Assembly (NCBI GenBank): GCA_020026285.1
Contig: JAHHQS010000033.1
Span: 1-29,047 of the forward strand
Length of the DNA stretch: 29,047 nucleotides
DNA from: Parabacteroides sp.
GTDB lineage: Bacteria; Bacteroidota; Bacteroidia; Bacteroidales; Tannerellaceae
Direction of reading: 5' to 3'
In this document: piece after piece, positions 1-7,493 of the stretch
Position numbering within the stretch: position 1 is the stretch's first letter
How the letters are laid out: every line of letters begins with the position of its first letter
Notes under the pieces: model-generated
What the model was told of the DNA's origin: nothing
Database searches by the model: none
Seen by the model: only the letters and a program-made list of their open reading frames with translations
Translations under genes and position numbers: made by a program

Positions 1-346
1 GCCTAAAAAAAGAAGAAAAAAATAAAACAAAAATCAGCTTAATATAAAAAGAATACCTTCCAACAATGATAAATGTCTCATTGTTGGAAGGTATTCTTTT
101 ATGTAAAAAATCCCACAACCCGCCCTCATTTCATTATAGTCGATACGTGGTAATACAATGGATATTCAAAATCCCGAATGAATAATACAAAATACACATG
201 TGAACAATGCTTAATACGCAATGAGTCTACATATTAACATATATCAATGTCTGTTTATAGAATTAAATCCCAACCACCCAAAAAGGCAGATGAGAGGTTG
301 TACCGCCACTATTTCTGAAACTACACACAAAATTCTTAATCTGTCA
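1..346. other. Intergenic stretch at the left edge
   Basis: No convincing gene. It begins with an A-rich run, holds one strong hairpin (47-100, listed separately) and then AT-rich sequence up to the 3' end of the DIP1984-family gene. A short open frame on the plus strand at 221-412 runs into the antisense of that gene and has no recognisable content, so I do not call it. Confidence 0.6.
47..100. terminator. Bidirectional rho-independent terminator
   Basis: A perfect 23-base inverted repeat, 47-69 against 78-100, with an 8-base loop. Both ends are A/T-rich so that either strand gives a stem followed by a T-rich tail. It would end the minus-strand transcript of the DIP1984/DUF5020 genes and any plus-strand transcript entering from the left edge. 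Confidence 0.85.
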
Positions 347-799
347 TCAGATCAAATCGATTGTCCAGTTCAAACCTTGAATCTTTGTATCCAATTCTCT
401 CAGTTGTTTTGAATACTGATCAGTCGTTTTACGAAGTTCCGCAACATCTATAATCCGGACATATTTAATTTCATTACGTCCATAGCGAGTTCCTGATTCA
501 GTAACATGAGCAACCAAATCCCTCATTACAGACAAACGAGTAGACAAGACATCCTTACGAGCAATCATGTGAGTTAGTGTCTCTCCTTCATGAATTGTCT
601 GCATATTGGTTACATTAATACGATAAATCAACTCCTCTAATTGAGAAAGATTCGCATCCAATTCCTCAAACAAATCTTCCAGATTCTCAGCAGGGACATC
701 TCCTTCCTGAACTTTTGAACTATCTTTCAATCGTCCCCTCAACTGAGCGATACGCTTTTGCAAATCGGCTCTTATTATCAGTGCTTCTGCTAATTTCAT
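347..799 (-). CDS. DIP1984 family protein
   Basis: A 150-residue, mostly alpha-helical and highly charged protein of the DIP1984 family, sometimes annotated as septicolysin-like; its function is not established. Family features visible: N-terminus MKLAEALIIRADLQKRIAQL, a charged coiled-coil-like middle with repeated Leu/Glu (about residues 35-75), the stretch GETLTHMIARKD, and a C-terminal Arg/Asp-rich helix. No signal peptide or membrane segment, so cytoplasmic. An in-frame ATG lies 14 codons upstream (841), but the internal start at 799 gives the family N-terminus and lies just downstream of a promoter-like -7 box at 820-827. The extended start would lie upstream of that box. DUF5020 gene is next upstream on the same strand, 90 bases away. 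Recognition is good; role unknown. Confidence 0.85.
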   Translation of the reverse strand: MKLAEALIIRADLQKRIAQLRGRLKDSSKVQEGDVPAENLEDLFEELDANLSQLEELIYRINVTNMQTIHEGETLTHMIARKDVLSTRLSVMRDLVAHVTESGTRYGRNEIKYVRIIDVAELRKTTDQYSKQLRELDTKIQGLNWTIDLI

Positions 800-819
800 A
801 CCAATAAAATTTTTGTTAG

Positions 820-827
820 CAAATATA
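820..827 (-). promoter_or_regulatory. Bacteroides-type -7 box before the DIP1984 gene
   Basis: Read on the minus strand this is TATATTTG, a full match to the TAnnTTTG -7 consensus of Bacteroides promoters, 20 bases upstream of the ATG at 799. I find no TTTG at the expected -33 position, so this rests on one box. It supports the shorter start. Confidence 0.45.
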
Positions 828-889
828 TTGAAACTTATCAATACCTTTTATCTCATCCATCAAAAGGAGGTATAATATTCTCTAAAATA

Positions 890-1609
890 TCAATCAAAAC
901 TCCATTTCAAGGCAATGGTTGGAATAGCATAGAAACCTTTTCGTCCAGAAAAGTTCTGACTCAATTCCAATTCTGTTCCGGCACTTAGCTTGAACTTATC
1001 ATTCACCTTTTTGAGTTTATTCAGATTGACCCAGAACTGAGGTTCAGCCAGGAAAATAAAATTCTTATGACTTCCATCTGTATAAGTAAACTTTTCTCGC
1101 CAGAAATCAGCAAAGCCACTGAATGTACAAACGCCATTCTTGGCAAAATGAATATACCAGGTTCCTGTCAATTGAAAGTTGTTCGGTTTCTCATGCTTTT
1201 GAATGTATTTATACATCGCAGTAAAAGAAAATCCGCGGGAGAAATTCTGATTATTGAATGTGTAGGTCAATCCTCCTAAATAAGCGTTATTATAAGAGAA
1301 TCGATTGGAATGTCCTCCGTTATATTCTACATGGATTGAAAATGGATTCTTCCAGAACCGCAGTTCACGAGCAATTTCCCAATAAGAAGAAGCGATTCCC
1401 TTACTTGTATAATCCATATCCACAAAGAAAAAAGTACTTCCCCATTTATCAGGTTTGAACATTTCAACAGTAGTCGTCACATTTGGACGTTCAGACAAAT
1501 CATCATCATAAAGATGTCTACCAAGATCATAATGTAATTGGATATTTTGAGCTGAAAGCATACCAAAACTAACAATTAAGACTGCGGTGAGTAAAAGTTT
1601 TCTAAACAT
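890..1609 (-). CDS. DUF5020 family outer-membrane protein
   Basis: A 239-residue secreted protein with a clear signal peptide (residues 1-20, hydrophobic core then AQ at the cleavage site). The mature part is made of alternating aromatic and polar residues in short beta strands and ends in a terminal aromatic residue pattern (ALKWSFD), as in small beta-barrel porins. It matches the DUF5020 family common in Bacteroidales, which is distantly like the Tsx nucleoside channels. By that analogy it may be a small-solute channel in the outer membrane; this is inference. It stands alone, with its own -7 box upstream and a hairpin separating it from the ADP-ribosylglycohydrolase gene. Confidence 0.85.
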   Translation of the reverse strand: MFRKLLLTAVLIVSFGMLSAQNIQLHYDLGRHLYDDDLSERPNVTTTVEMFKPDKWGSTFFFVDMDYTSKGIASSYWEIARELRFWKNPFSIHVEYNGGHSNRFSYNNAYLGGLTYTFNNQNFSRGFSFTAMYKYIQKHEKPNNFQLTGTWYIHFAKNGVCTFSGFADFWREKFTYTDGSHKNFIFLAEPQFWVNLNKLKKVNDKFKLSAGTELELSQNFSGRKGFYAIPTIALKWSFD

Positions 1610-1635
1610 ATTATGAGTTTTTTGAGCATAAATCG

Positions 1636-1643
1636 CAAACGTA
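1636..1643 (-). promoter_or_regulatory. Bacteroides-type -7 box before the DUF5020 gene
   Basis: Minus-strand TACGTTTG, a full match to TAnnTTTG, 26 bases upstream of the DUF5020 start codon at 1609. The -33 position (around 1663-1666) does not read TTTG, so confidence is moderate. Confidence 0.45.
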
Positions 1644-1717
1644 CAAAAAAACCTAAATTATTAAGGCATTTTATGAAAAAATATAATTCTGTCACGATAA
1701 AAAATCAGCTCAAAACT

Positions 1718-1776
1718 TATAATAAAGGTCCCAAATCTCTTTTACTCTATTGAAATCAGATTCAGGACCTTTATTA
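1718..1776 (-). terminator. Terminator-like hairpin after the ADP-ribosylglycohydrolase gene
   Basis: Perfect 13-base inverted repeat, 1718-1730 against 1764-1776, with a 33-base loop that can pair further inside (AATCT/AGATT). It lies 45 bases beyond the stop codon of the ADP-ribosylglycohydrolase. The minus-strand tail after the stem is only modestly T-rich; the plus-strand side is richer in T. Probably a terminator, but the tail is weak in the relevant direction. Confidence 0.55.
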
Positions 1777-1821
1777 TTTTTATCTTTAAAGACAATCAAT
1801 CAACAATCTTCTATCAAAACT

Positions 1822-3087
1822 TTATTTATTATCAATCAAACCTTTAATAACCTGATAAAAACTTTTCGGTAGAATTATATTATGAACAGATAAAGCAGCT
1901 CTGAATAACGGAGCTATTTCTTCATCCCGGAATCCGGCTATTCCACATCCAATCCTGGTAACATAGAATTTATATTCCGGATGTATTCTGGCATAAGCAA
2001 TAAACTCATCTGTATACGGACGAATGGTTTCCACTCCGCCCTGCATCGTTGGGATGGCATAACATTGACCTGTCATTCCTACTCCAACGCCCCATTCCGC
2101 TCCAAACTTATCGCAAGCAATACGGGCGGCTCCGCCTCCATGCAAGCCTTCCAGATTGGAACCAAATACAAAAACTTCCCCAGGAGCAAGCGTACTGATT
2201 CTGTCCGGAGTAAATTCGGCTGGTTGCTTAAACAGTGAAACATACTTATCATAACAAACCGAATAAGCAGTCTTTCCAAATCTATCCAATACTTTCTGCA
2301 ATCGTTCCGGTAATGCATACATCACTTTATCGAGCATAAACAAAGGGATTTCCTGATAATAAGCTTCTGCTATCGCTCCGGTAATACACCCCAACGTATC
2401 ACTATCACCTCCTAAAGAAATGGCTTTACGGATAGCATCTTCAAAATCGGAACTCTCAAGAAAAGCTACGATAGCCGGAGGAACTGTTCCCTGACAACCA
2501 GATTCCCAGGCATAAGTCCGATGAAGCTCATTCCAATCCAGGTTCAGATCATAATGGAAACGTTCTTCGATATATTGCTTTATTCGATTCTTATCAGATC
2601 CTTTTCTAGCTAGAAAGACAGCTGCTGCTACAGCCTGCGCCCCCTTGATTCCTTCCGGATGATTATGAGTGATAGAAGCAGATATTTCAGCAACTCTTTC
2701 GGTTTCTTCCAAAGTATCAAACAACCAACCTACAGCCGAGACTCGCATGGCAGAACCGTTTCCCCATGAATTATAAGGACATCGTTTAGAAGCATGTTCA
2801 CCTGTCGAATAATCCGCCAACAATTCCGGTCGGAAAAGCCAGGTTTCAAAACTTCCACCATAACCGCCCATAGGATCCGGAAAATCAGAAGCAAAACTGA
2901 CCAGATATTGCTCCAGTTTCTCATGAGAAAGAGTCTTATCATCCATGGCCCACTCAGCAACAGCCATTGTCAATATCGTATCGTCGGTGATATCACTTTG
3001 AGACGAGAACATCTTAAAATTATAATCTTTTGTGTTATTGAATTCATATACAGAACCAACCACATCACCCAATGCAGCTCCTAACAT
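1822..3087 (-). CDS. ADP-ribosylglycohydrolase fused to a macro-like domain
   Basis: A 421-residue cytoplasmic protein with two parts. Residues 1-285 are an ADP-ribosylglycohydrolase (DraG/ARH) domain: start MLGAALGD, metal-binding TDDT at 34-37, GNGSAMR at 109-115, HNHPEG at 141-146 and metal-binding GGDSDT at 226-231. These enzymes remove ADP-ribose from proteins or small molecules using two Mg ions. Residues about 297-421 form a separate domain with FGSN at 308-311 and a glycine-rich HGGGAA at 316-321, like the phage-associated A1S_2505 type and reminiscent of macro domains, which bind ADP-ribose. The linkage suggests binding plus hydrolysis of ADP-ribose in one chain; the C-terminal role is inference. 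A Nudix gene ends 42 bases upstream on the same strand, so both are probably co-transcribed. The N-terminus aligns directly with the family, so the start is secure. Confidence 0.9.
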   Translation of the reverse strand: MLGAALGDVVGSVYEFNNTKDYNFKMFSSQSDITDDTILTMAVAEWAMDDKTLSHEKLEQYLVSFASDFPDPMGGYGGSFETWLFRPELLADYSTGEHASKRCPYNSWGNGSAMRVSAVGWLFDTLEETERVAEISASITHNHPEGIKGAQAVAAAVFLARKGSDKNRIKQYIEERFHYDLNLDWNELHRTYAWESGCQGTVPPAIVAFLESSDFEDAIRKAISLGGDSDTLGCITGAIAEAYYQEIPLFMLDKVMYALPERLQKVLDRFGKTAYSVCYDKYVSLFKQPAEFTPDRISTLAPGEVFVFGSNLEGLHGGGAARIACDKFGAEWGVGVGMTGQCYAIPTMQGGVETIRPYTDEFIAYARIHPEYKFYVTRIGCGIAGFRDEEIAPLFRAALSVHNIILPKSFYQVIKGLIDNK

Positions 3088-3129
3088 AAGCTATTCTATT
3101 TAATGATTAACTATAAACTAAATTTCCAA

Positions 3130-3618
3130 TCAAAGTAATTTTTCTTTCAACTGTGGATATTGTTCGGGATAAAGAGTAATCTTCTCTTTCAATGCCTTTA
3201 TAGCTTTCTGAAATATCTGTGCATGATCGAATGCCAAATCAGGCATATCTTCAATCGAAAACCAACGAGCATCAACAGCATCGTCTGCTCCATGGACTTC
3301 TTCTTTCGGAACCAATGCATAAAAGGCTATGGAAATAACTCTTCCTCTAGGATCTCGATTCACGGCCGAAAAGGTTCCAAACTGTTCAATCACGTCTGCT
3401 TCAAGACCGGTTTCCTCTTTCAATTCTCTTCGGGCACCGGTTTCGGCATCCTCGTCCATATTCAGAAATCCACCGGGAAAAGCCCAACGGCCTTTATAAG
3501 GATCATTTCCTCGCTTAACTAGAAGGACAGACATTTCCTCCTTGCCAATTCCAAATATCACACAATCTGTCGTTACAGATGGACGCGGATATTTATAACA
3601 ATACTTCAACTCATCCAT
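3130..3618 (-). CDS. Nudix hydrolase, ADP-ribose pyrophosphatase-like
   Basis: A 162-residue Nudix hydrolase. The Nudix box is complete: G50, E56, R64-E65-L66 and E68-E69-x-G71-L72 fit Gx5Ex7REUxEExGU, so the Mg-binding catalytic glutamates are present. The N-terminal lead (residues 6-36, with YPRPSVTTDCVIFG) resembles the ADP-ribose pyrophosphatase/NrtR branch, but there is no C-terminal winged helix, so it is an enzyme rather than an NrtR repressor. It probably cleaves ADP-ribose or a similar nucleoside diphosphate derivative. Its neighbour 42 bases downstream frees ADP-ribose, which supports that substrate. A 16-base perfect palindrome sits 61 bases upstream of the start. Exact substrate not provable from sequence. 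Confidence 0.88.
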   Translation of the reverse strand: MDELKYCYKYPRPSVTTDCVIFGIGKEEMSVLLVKRGNDPYKGRWAFPGGFLNMDEDAETGARRELKEETGLEADVIEQFGTFSAVNRDPRGRVISIAFYALVPKEEVHGADDAVDARWFSIEDMPDLAFDHAQIFQKAIKALKEKITLYPEQYPQLKEKLL

Positions 3619-3679
3619 ATCTCTGTGTATTTATAATGCATATTTAAGCAAATATTTTATAACATCCAAAGTTTCTCTA

Positions 3680-3695
3680 AAACGATGCATCGTTT
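3680..3695. promoter_or_regulatory. 16-base perfect palindrome upstream of the Nudix gene
   Basis: AAACGATGCATCGTTT is fully self-complementary with no spacer. It lies between the ahpF terminator and the Nudix start codon, where an operator for the Nudix/ADP-ribosylglycohydrolase unit would be expected. No regulator gene is nearby, so the cognate protein is unknown. Confidence 0.45.
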
Positions 3696-3700
3696 CATAA

Positions 3701-3738
3701 AAAAGCTTTGACCTTTTTCTAAAAATGTCAAAGCTTTT
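3701..3738 (-). terminator. Rho-independent terminator after ahpF
   Basis: Perfect 12-base inverted repeat, 3701-3712 against 3727-3738, with a 14-base loop. On the minus strand the stem is followed by six T residues. It lies about 120 bases beyond the ahpF stop codon. The 3739-3856 stretch would be an untranslated tail; it contains only small imperfect repeats. Confidence 0.8.
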
Positions 3739-3856
3739 CTAGAAAAAATCGGATGTTTAAAGACAAAGAAAGCGAGACTCTCACGAATCCCGCTTTATAT
3801 TACCACCTTCATATATAAACATCATGAAGGAAACAAACAGAAAGTGCAAATTATAA

Positions 3857-5410
3857 TCATCCGATCACACCACGAACACGATCATCGAATGCAGAAAGAG
3901 CAGCTTTTGCTCCTTCACCCATTGAAATAATGATCTGTTTAAATGGTACTGTTGAAACATCACCAGCTGCATAGATACCAGGTACATTCGTACGACAATG
4001 AGTATCCACAACTATTTCACCTGGACGATTTGTTTCGACAACATCTTTGAAAGGACCGCTATTTGCAGCCAGACCTATCTGAACAAAGATACCGTCCAAA
4101 TCTATCAAACGTTCTTCTTCTGTCTTACGATCCTTGATACGAATACCAATTACCTTATCTCCATTCCCAACGACTTCAGTAGTCTGTGAACTGACAAAAA
4201 TTTCAACATTTGACAAGCTTCTAACTTTATCCTGCAGAACCTGATCAGCCTTCAATTCATCCATGAATTCAAGAACTGTAACCTTTGAACAGATTCCAGC
4301 CAAGTCGATTGCTGCTTCAATACCTGAATTTCCACCACCCACAACGGCTACATGTTTACCTTTGTAGAATGGTCCGTCGCAATGAGGGCAGAAAGCAACA
4401 CCACGACCGATATATTCATTTTCACCGGCAACATTCAATCTGCGCCAGCTAGCACCAGTTGCAACAATAACTGCAGGAGCCTTGAAAGTCTCTCCTGTAG
4501 CAGTTGACAAAACTTTATCTTTTCCATCAACTTCCACCTTCTCGATGCGACGATGTTCCAAGATATCTATTGGATACTCCTGCATGTGAAGACGAAGATT
4601 ATCGGCCAACTGAGCACCAGTTGTAGATGGAACAGATATCAGGTTTTCAATTCCGACAGTCTCTTTAACCTGACCACCGATTCTTTCAGCAACTACAGCA
4701 ACCTTCAGACCTTTACGTGCAGAATAAATGGCTGCAGCAGAACCAGCAGGACCACCACCAACAACAACCAAGTCATATTCCTTAACGGTCTTTTCAGTCT
4801 TACTTTCGTCCACTCCATATTGTGCTTCCAATTTTGAAAGCAGATCGCCGAATTCTCCACGACCAACATGAATCAGTTGACCATCAGCAAATACTGAAGG
4901 AACTCCCTGTATCTTCAAAGCATCCACCTCTTCCTGATTGATGGCTCCATCAACCATCACATGTTTGATACCAGGATTCAAAGTAGTCATCGCATTCAAT
5001 GCCTGAACGACGTCCGGACAGTTTGTACATGTAAGAGATACATAAGTAGTTACATTAATAGGACCATTCAACGCCTTGACACGATTGCAGATACTCTCGT
5101 CCGGGAAGTTTTTACCCTTTCCATCCAGATTCAAGATTGCCAATAACAAAGATGTAAATTCATGTCCGTTAGGTATTCCACGAAAAGTAATACCTGTCTT
5201 TTTACCATCCTTAACAATATTGAATTCCAAACCATCACCTTCAGATACCTGTAGTGCGACCTTATCAGAACAAGCGGCAACATCCGTCAATAAAGCCAAC
5301 AGTTCATTCTTGCTCTCGTGAGAAGAAGAAACTGATATATCAAATAAATATTCTGATTCCAGACCAGCGAAAATACCTTTCAACTGTTCTTTTAAACTTT
5401 CGTCTAACAT
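3857..5410 (-). CDS. ahpF: Alkyl hydroperoxide reductase subunit F
   Basis: A 517-residue flavoprotein that takes electrons from NADH and reduces AhpC. Order of parts: an N-terminal tandem thioredoxin-fold domain with the CTNCPD redox centre (C128, C131), then FAD-binding [12 protein letters not shown], the second redox centre CPHCDG (C341, C344) and the NAD-binding [12 protein letters not shown], ending in the AAGDV FAD motif. The length fits the 521-residue E. coli protein. An upstream in-frame ATG at 5440 adds ten residues, but it falls inside a hairpin and [10 protein letters not shown] at 5410 is the usual AhpF N-terminus, so I take 5410. It follows ahpC by 59 bases, with a terminator-like hairpin in the gap. 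Cytoplasmic. Confidence 0.97.
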   Translation of the reverse strand: MLDESLKEQLKGIFAGLESEYLFDISVSSSHESKNELLALLTDVAACSDKVALQVSEGDGLEFNIVKDGKKTGITFRGIPNGHEFTSLLLAILNLDGKGKNFPDESICNRVKALNGPINVTTYVSLTCTNCPDVVQALNAMTTLNPGIKHVMVDGAINQEEVDALKIQGVPSVFADGQLIHVGRGEFGDLLSKLEAQYGVDESKTEKTVKEYDLVVVGGGPAGSAAAIYSARKGLKVAVVAERIGGQVKETVGIENLISVPSTTGAQLADNLRLHMQEYPIDILEHRRIEKVEVDGKDKVLSTATGETFKAPAVIVATGASWRRLNVAGENEYIGRGVAFCPHCDGPFYKGKHVAVVGGGNSGIEAAIDLAGICSKVTVLEFMDELKADQVLQDKVRSLSNVEIFVSSQTTEVVGNGDKVIGIRIKDRKTEEERLIDLDGIFVQIGLAANSGPFKDVVETNRPGEIVVDTHCRTNVPGIYAAGDVSTVPFKQIIISMGEGAKAALSAFDDRVRGVIG

Positions 5411-5427
5411 AGTCTGATTGTGCTTAA

Positions 5428-5458
5428 AAAAGACCGGCATTTTGTATGTCGGTCTTTT
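5428..5458 (-). terminator. Attenuator-like hairpin between ahpC and ahpF
   Basis: Inverted repeat of 13 bases with one mismatch, 5428-5440 against 5446-5458, with a 5-base loop. In the minus-strand transcript the stem is followed by a run of T residues (TTTTTT including the stem end). It lies just after the ahpC stop codon and before the ahpF start. As ahpF has no evident promoter of its own in the 59-base gap, I read it as a leaky terminator or a 3'-end stabilising stem that sets the ratio of the two subunits. Confidence 0.7.
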
Positions 5459-5469
5459 ATATTTACAAA

Positions 5470-6036
5470 TTAAATTTTACCAACTAAATCAATGCTAGGT
5501 TTCAATGTAGCATCGCCTTTTTTCCATTTAGCAGGACAAACTTCACCATCATGAGAAGCAACGAACTGAGCAGCTTCTACCTTGCGAAGTAATTCTGATG
5601 CATCACGACCAATATTATTATCGTGAATTTCAGCAACCTTAACTTTACCTTCAGGATTAACAAGGAAAGTTCCACGATATGCCATACCTTCTTCTTCAAT
5701 CATTACACCAAATGCACGGCTCAAAGCACCTGTAGGGTCGGCCAACATTGGATATTTAATTTTGCGGATACTTTCAGAAGCATCATGCCAAGCTTTGTGC
5801 ACAAAGTGAGAATCTGTACTTACTGAATAAATTTCAACGCCCATAGCCTGGAACTGTTCATATTTTTCTGCCATATCAACTAACTCTGTAGGACAAACAA
5901 ATGTAAAGTCGGCTGGATAGAAAAAGAAGATAGCCCATTTACCTAAAACATCTTCGTTTGATACAGTCTTAAAACTACCGTTTTGAAATGCTTGAACTTT
6001 AAATTCAGGAAGTTGTGAATTAATAATAGATTCCAT
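5470..6036 (-). CDS. ahpC: Alkyl hydroperoxide reductase subunit C (peroxiredoxin)
   Basis: A 188-residue typical 2-Cys peroxiredoxin that reduces hydrogen peroxide and organic peroxides in the cytoplasm. The peroxidatic cysteine is C48 in FTFVCPTEL and the resolving cysteine is C167 in GEVCPAKW; length and spacing match the AhpC1 group. The open frame extends 15 codons further upstream (6081), but MESIINSQLPEF at 6036 is the normal N-terminus. A near-consensus promoter is at 6148-6178, giving a leader of about 100 bases. In Bacteroides this operon is known to respond to peroxide through OxyR; I could not identify an OxyR site with confidence, and no oxyR gene lies in the window. Confidence 0.97.
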   Translation of the reverse strand: MESIINSQLPEFKVQAFQNGSFKTVSNEDVLGKWAIFFFYPADFTFVCPTELVDMAEKYEQFQAMGVEIYSVSTDSHFVHKAWHDASESIRKIKYPMLADPTGALSRAFGVMIEEEGMAYRGTFLVNPEGKVKVAEIHDNNIGRDASELLRKVEAAQFVASHDGEVCPAKWKKGDATLKPSIDLVGKI

Positions 6037-6371
6037 TGTCTTTATTTTATTAAAATAGTTATTATTCAATATTTGCCACATCCGACTAATATCATTGCAA
6101 CAAATACTATTAGTAAATATGATCCGTTTATCGGATTTTTATATATGCAAATATAATCTTATGACATGGATCTGGAAATCACCATAAATTGCGGTTTTTT
6201 GAAAATATCATACCTTATTTTAGGTATAAAATTTTCATTTGTATTTTAAAGTACTGGGAATGGTGTGATTTATCTGGTTGTAAAATATAAACAAAACGAC
6301 GTTAAGGGAGATATCAAATTGAACTTGTAAGAATAAAAGAAACTATTATTTTTTATCAACTCATGAATTTT
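6037..6371. other. Intergenic region between the envelope operon and ahpC
   Basis: 335 bases without a gene. The half nearest ahpC holds its promoter (6148-6178). The rest, downstream of the five-gene envelope operon, is AT-rich; I see no strong hairpin followed by a T-run, so the operon's terminator is not identified. Confidence 0.5.
6148..6178 (-). promoter_or_regulatory. Promoter of ahpC
   Basis: On the minus strand: TTTC (6175-6178, three of four matches to the -33 TTTG), 19 bases, then TATATTTG (6148-6155, full match to the -7 TAnnTTTG). Spacing and both boxes fit the Bacteroides sigma-ABfr promoter. Transcription would start near 6142. Confidence 0.7.
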
Positions 6372-7493
6372 TCATTTCTTTTTTAATATCAAAACAGAAA
6401 CTAATCCAACAACTGCAAGTAAAACAGCCAAGGTGATGAATAGAATATAAATCATACTATTATCTGCTTCATCTTCTACTTCAGCCTTAGGCTTGTCTGA
6501 CGACGAACCAAACGCCTCATCCAGATCGATTGTTTCAGGAGCGAAACTGGCTGCAGAAGAATTATCAGCTATCACCTCCTTGGTCATGATACGGCTCATC
6601 TCTGCCAAAATCGATGGATTGTCAACATCGAAATTCAGACTCTTTGCCAGATTCTGTCTGACTTTTCCATCCCAAAGCAAAGGCAGTTGTGTACCTAACA
6701 TCCATTTTCTATCCAGATTACATTCACAATCTGCACCAATCATTGCCAGATAACGATAAACCGTTTCTTCCTGAATTTGTTCATAACTTAAAGCTGACCC
6801 CATAAACCGTCCTCTTCCATAAACAACAATCGCGTGAGGCTCATCGGATGTGGTACCCATTCCCAGACTCCACAATAAGATTCTTTCCTGTTCTCGATTT
6901 TTAGCTGGTAAGGTCAAGATACATGGAGGATTCTCGACTTCTTTCGGCATCAATGGCATTATATCCTTCACCCGTTTACAAGCCTCTTCGATACATTGTT
7001 TTGCTTTCTGATTCCGGGCCTCATCATTTCCGTCTATACTGATTACGTAAGCAAATGTATTGTGAATACCTTCGAGCAATTGTTTTCTAACCGGAGACTG
7101 AATCACTTCCTTTATGAAAAGATTCTTTAGTGTTGTTCTGTTATAATCGGATGAAGAATCAAATAATGGATATATCTCTTTATCCGGTCTGCAAAGAAAT
7201 GCATTCGGAAAAGACATTCTCAGTTCTTTTGCCTTTGTCAATAACGGATTCGAGGCATCGGCTTTCGGATCCAATAAAAGAATCTGAATATTAGACTCTC
7301 GGGCAATCTCCTTCATAGCTTTAAATTCAGGCTGATTCCAGGATGCAGAACCATCGACAACAACCAAAGAATAATTTGTCTGCGAAAGGACAGAAAATCC
7401 AATCTCACGAACAGTAAATCGACAAGCCTCACTCTGAAAAGTAAAGCCTGCCAATGTCAATATCAATATGATTTTACCAAAAACTAATTTCAT
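6372..7493 (-). CDS. Exported, C-terminally anchored protein of unknown family
   Basis: A 373-residue protein I cannot assign. It has a signal peptide (1-23) after which the mature chain would begin with Cys (SEA|CRFTVREIGF); the residues before it do not make a good lipobox. The region about 40-80 (YSLVVVDGSA, then NIQILLLDPKA) looks like alternating strands and helices, possibly thioredoxin-like or Rossmann-like. A CEC motif is at 256-258 (GADCECNLDRKW). An acidic low-complexity stretch (about 310-340) precedes one membrane helix (about 345-368) and a Lys tail, so most of the protein faces the periplasm. Its ATG overlaps the stop of the PQQ-like gene by 4 bases (ATGA), which implies translational coupling and joint function. 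It is the last gene of the five-gene operon. Confidence 0.8.
   Translation of the reverse strand: MKLVFGKIILILTLAGFTFQSEACRFTVREIGFSVLSQTNYSLVVVDGSASWNQPEFKAMKEIARESNIQILLLDPKADASNPLLTKAKELRMSFPNAFLCRPDKEIYPLFDSSSDYNRTTLKNLFIKEVIQSPVRKQLLEGIHNTFAYVISIDGNDEARNQKAKQCIEEACKRVKDIMPLMPKEVENPPCILTLPAKNREQERILLWSLGMGTTSDEPHAIVVYGRGRFMGSALSYEQIQEETVYRYLAMIGADCECNLDRKWMLGTQLPLLWDGKVRQNLAKSLNFDVDNPSILAEMSRIMTKEVIADNSSAASFAPETIDLDEAFGSSSDKPKAEVEDEADNSMIYILFITLAVLLAVVGLVSVLILKKK

Noticed and set aside
221..412. 63-codon open frame on the plus strand near the left edge
   Set aside because: Runs into the antisense of the DIP1984-family gene and has no coding features.
3130..3618. The Nudix protein as an NrtR-type transcription factor
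   Set aside because: At 162 residues it ends right after the Nudix domain; the winged-helix part is missing and the catalytic Nudix box is intact.
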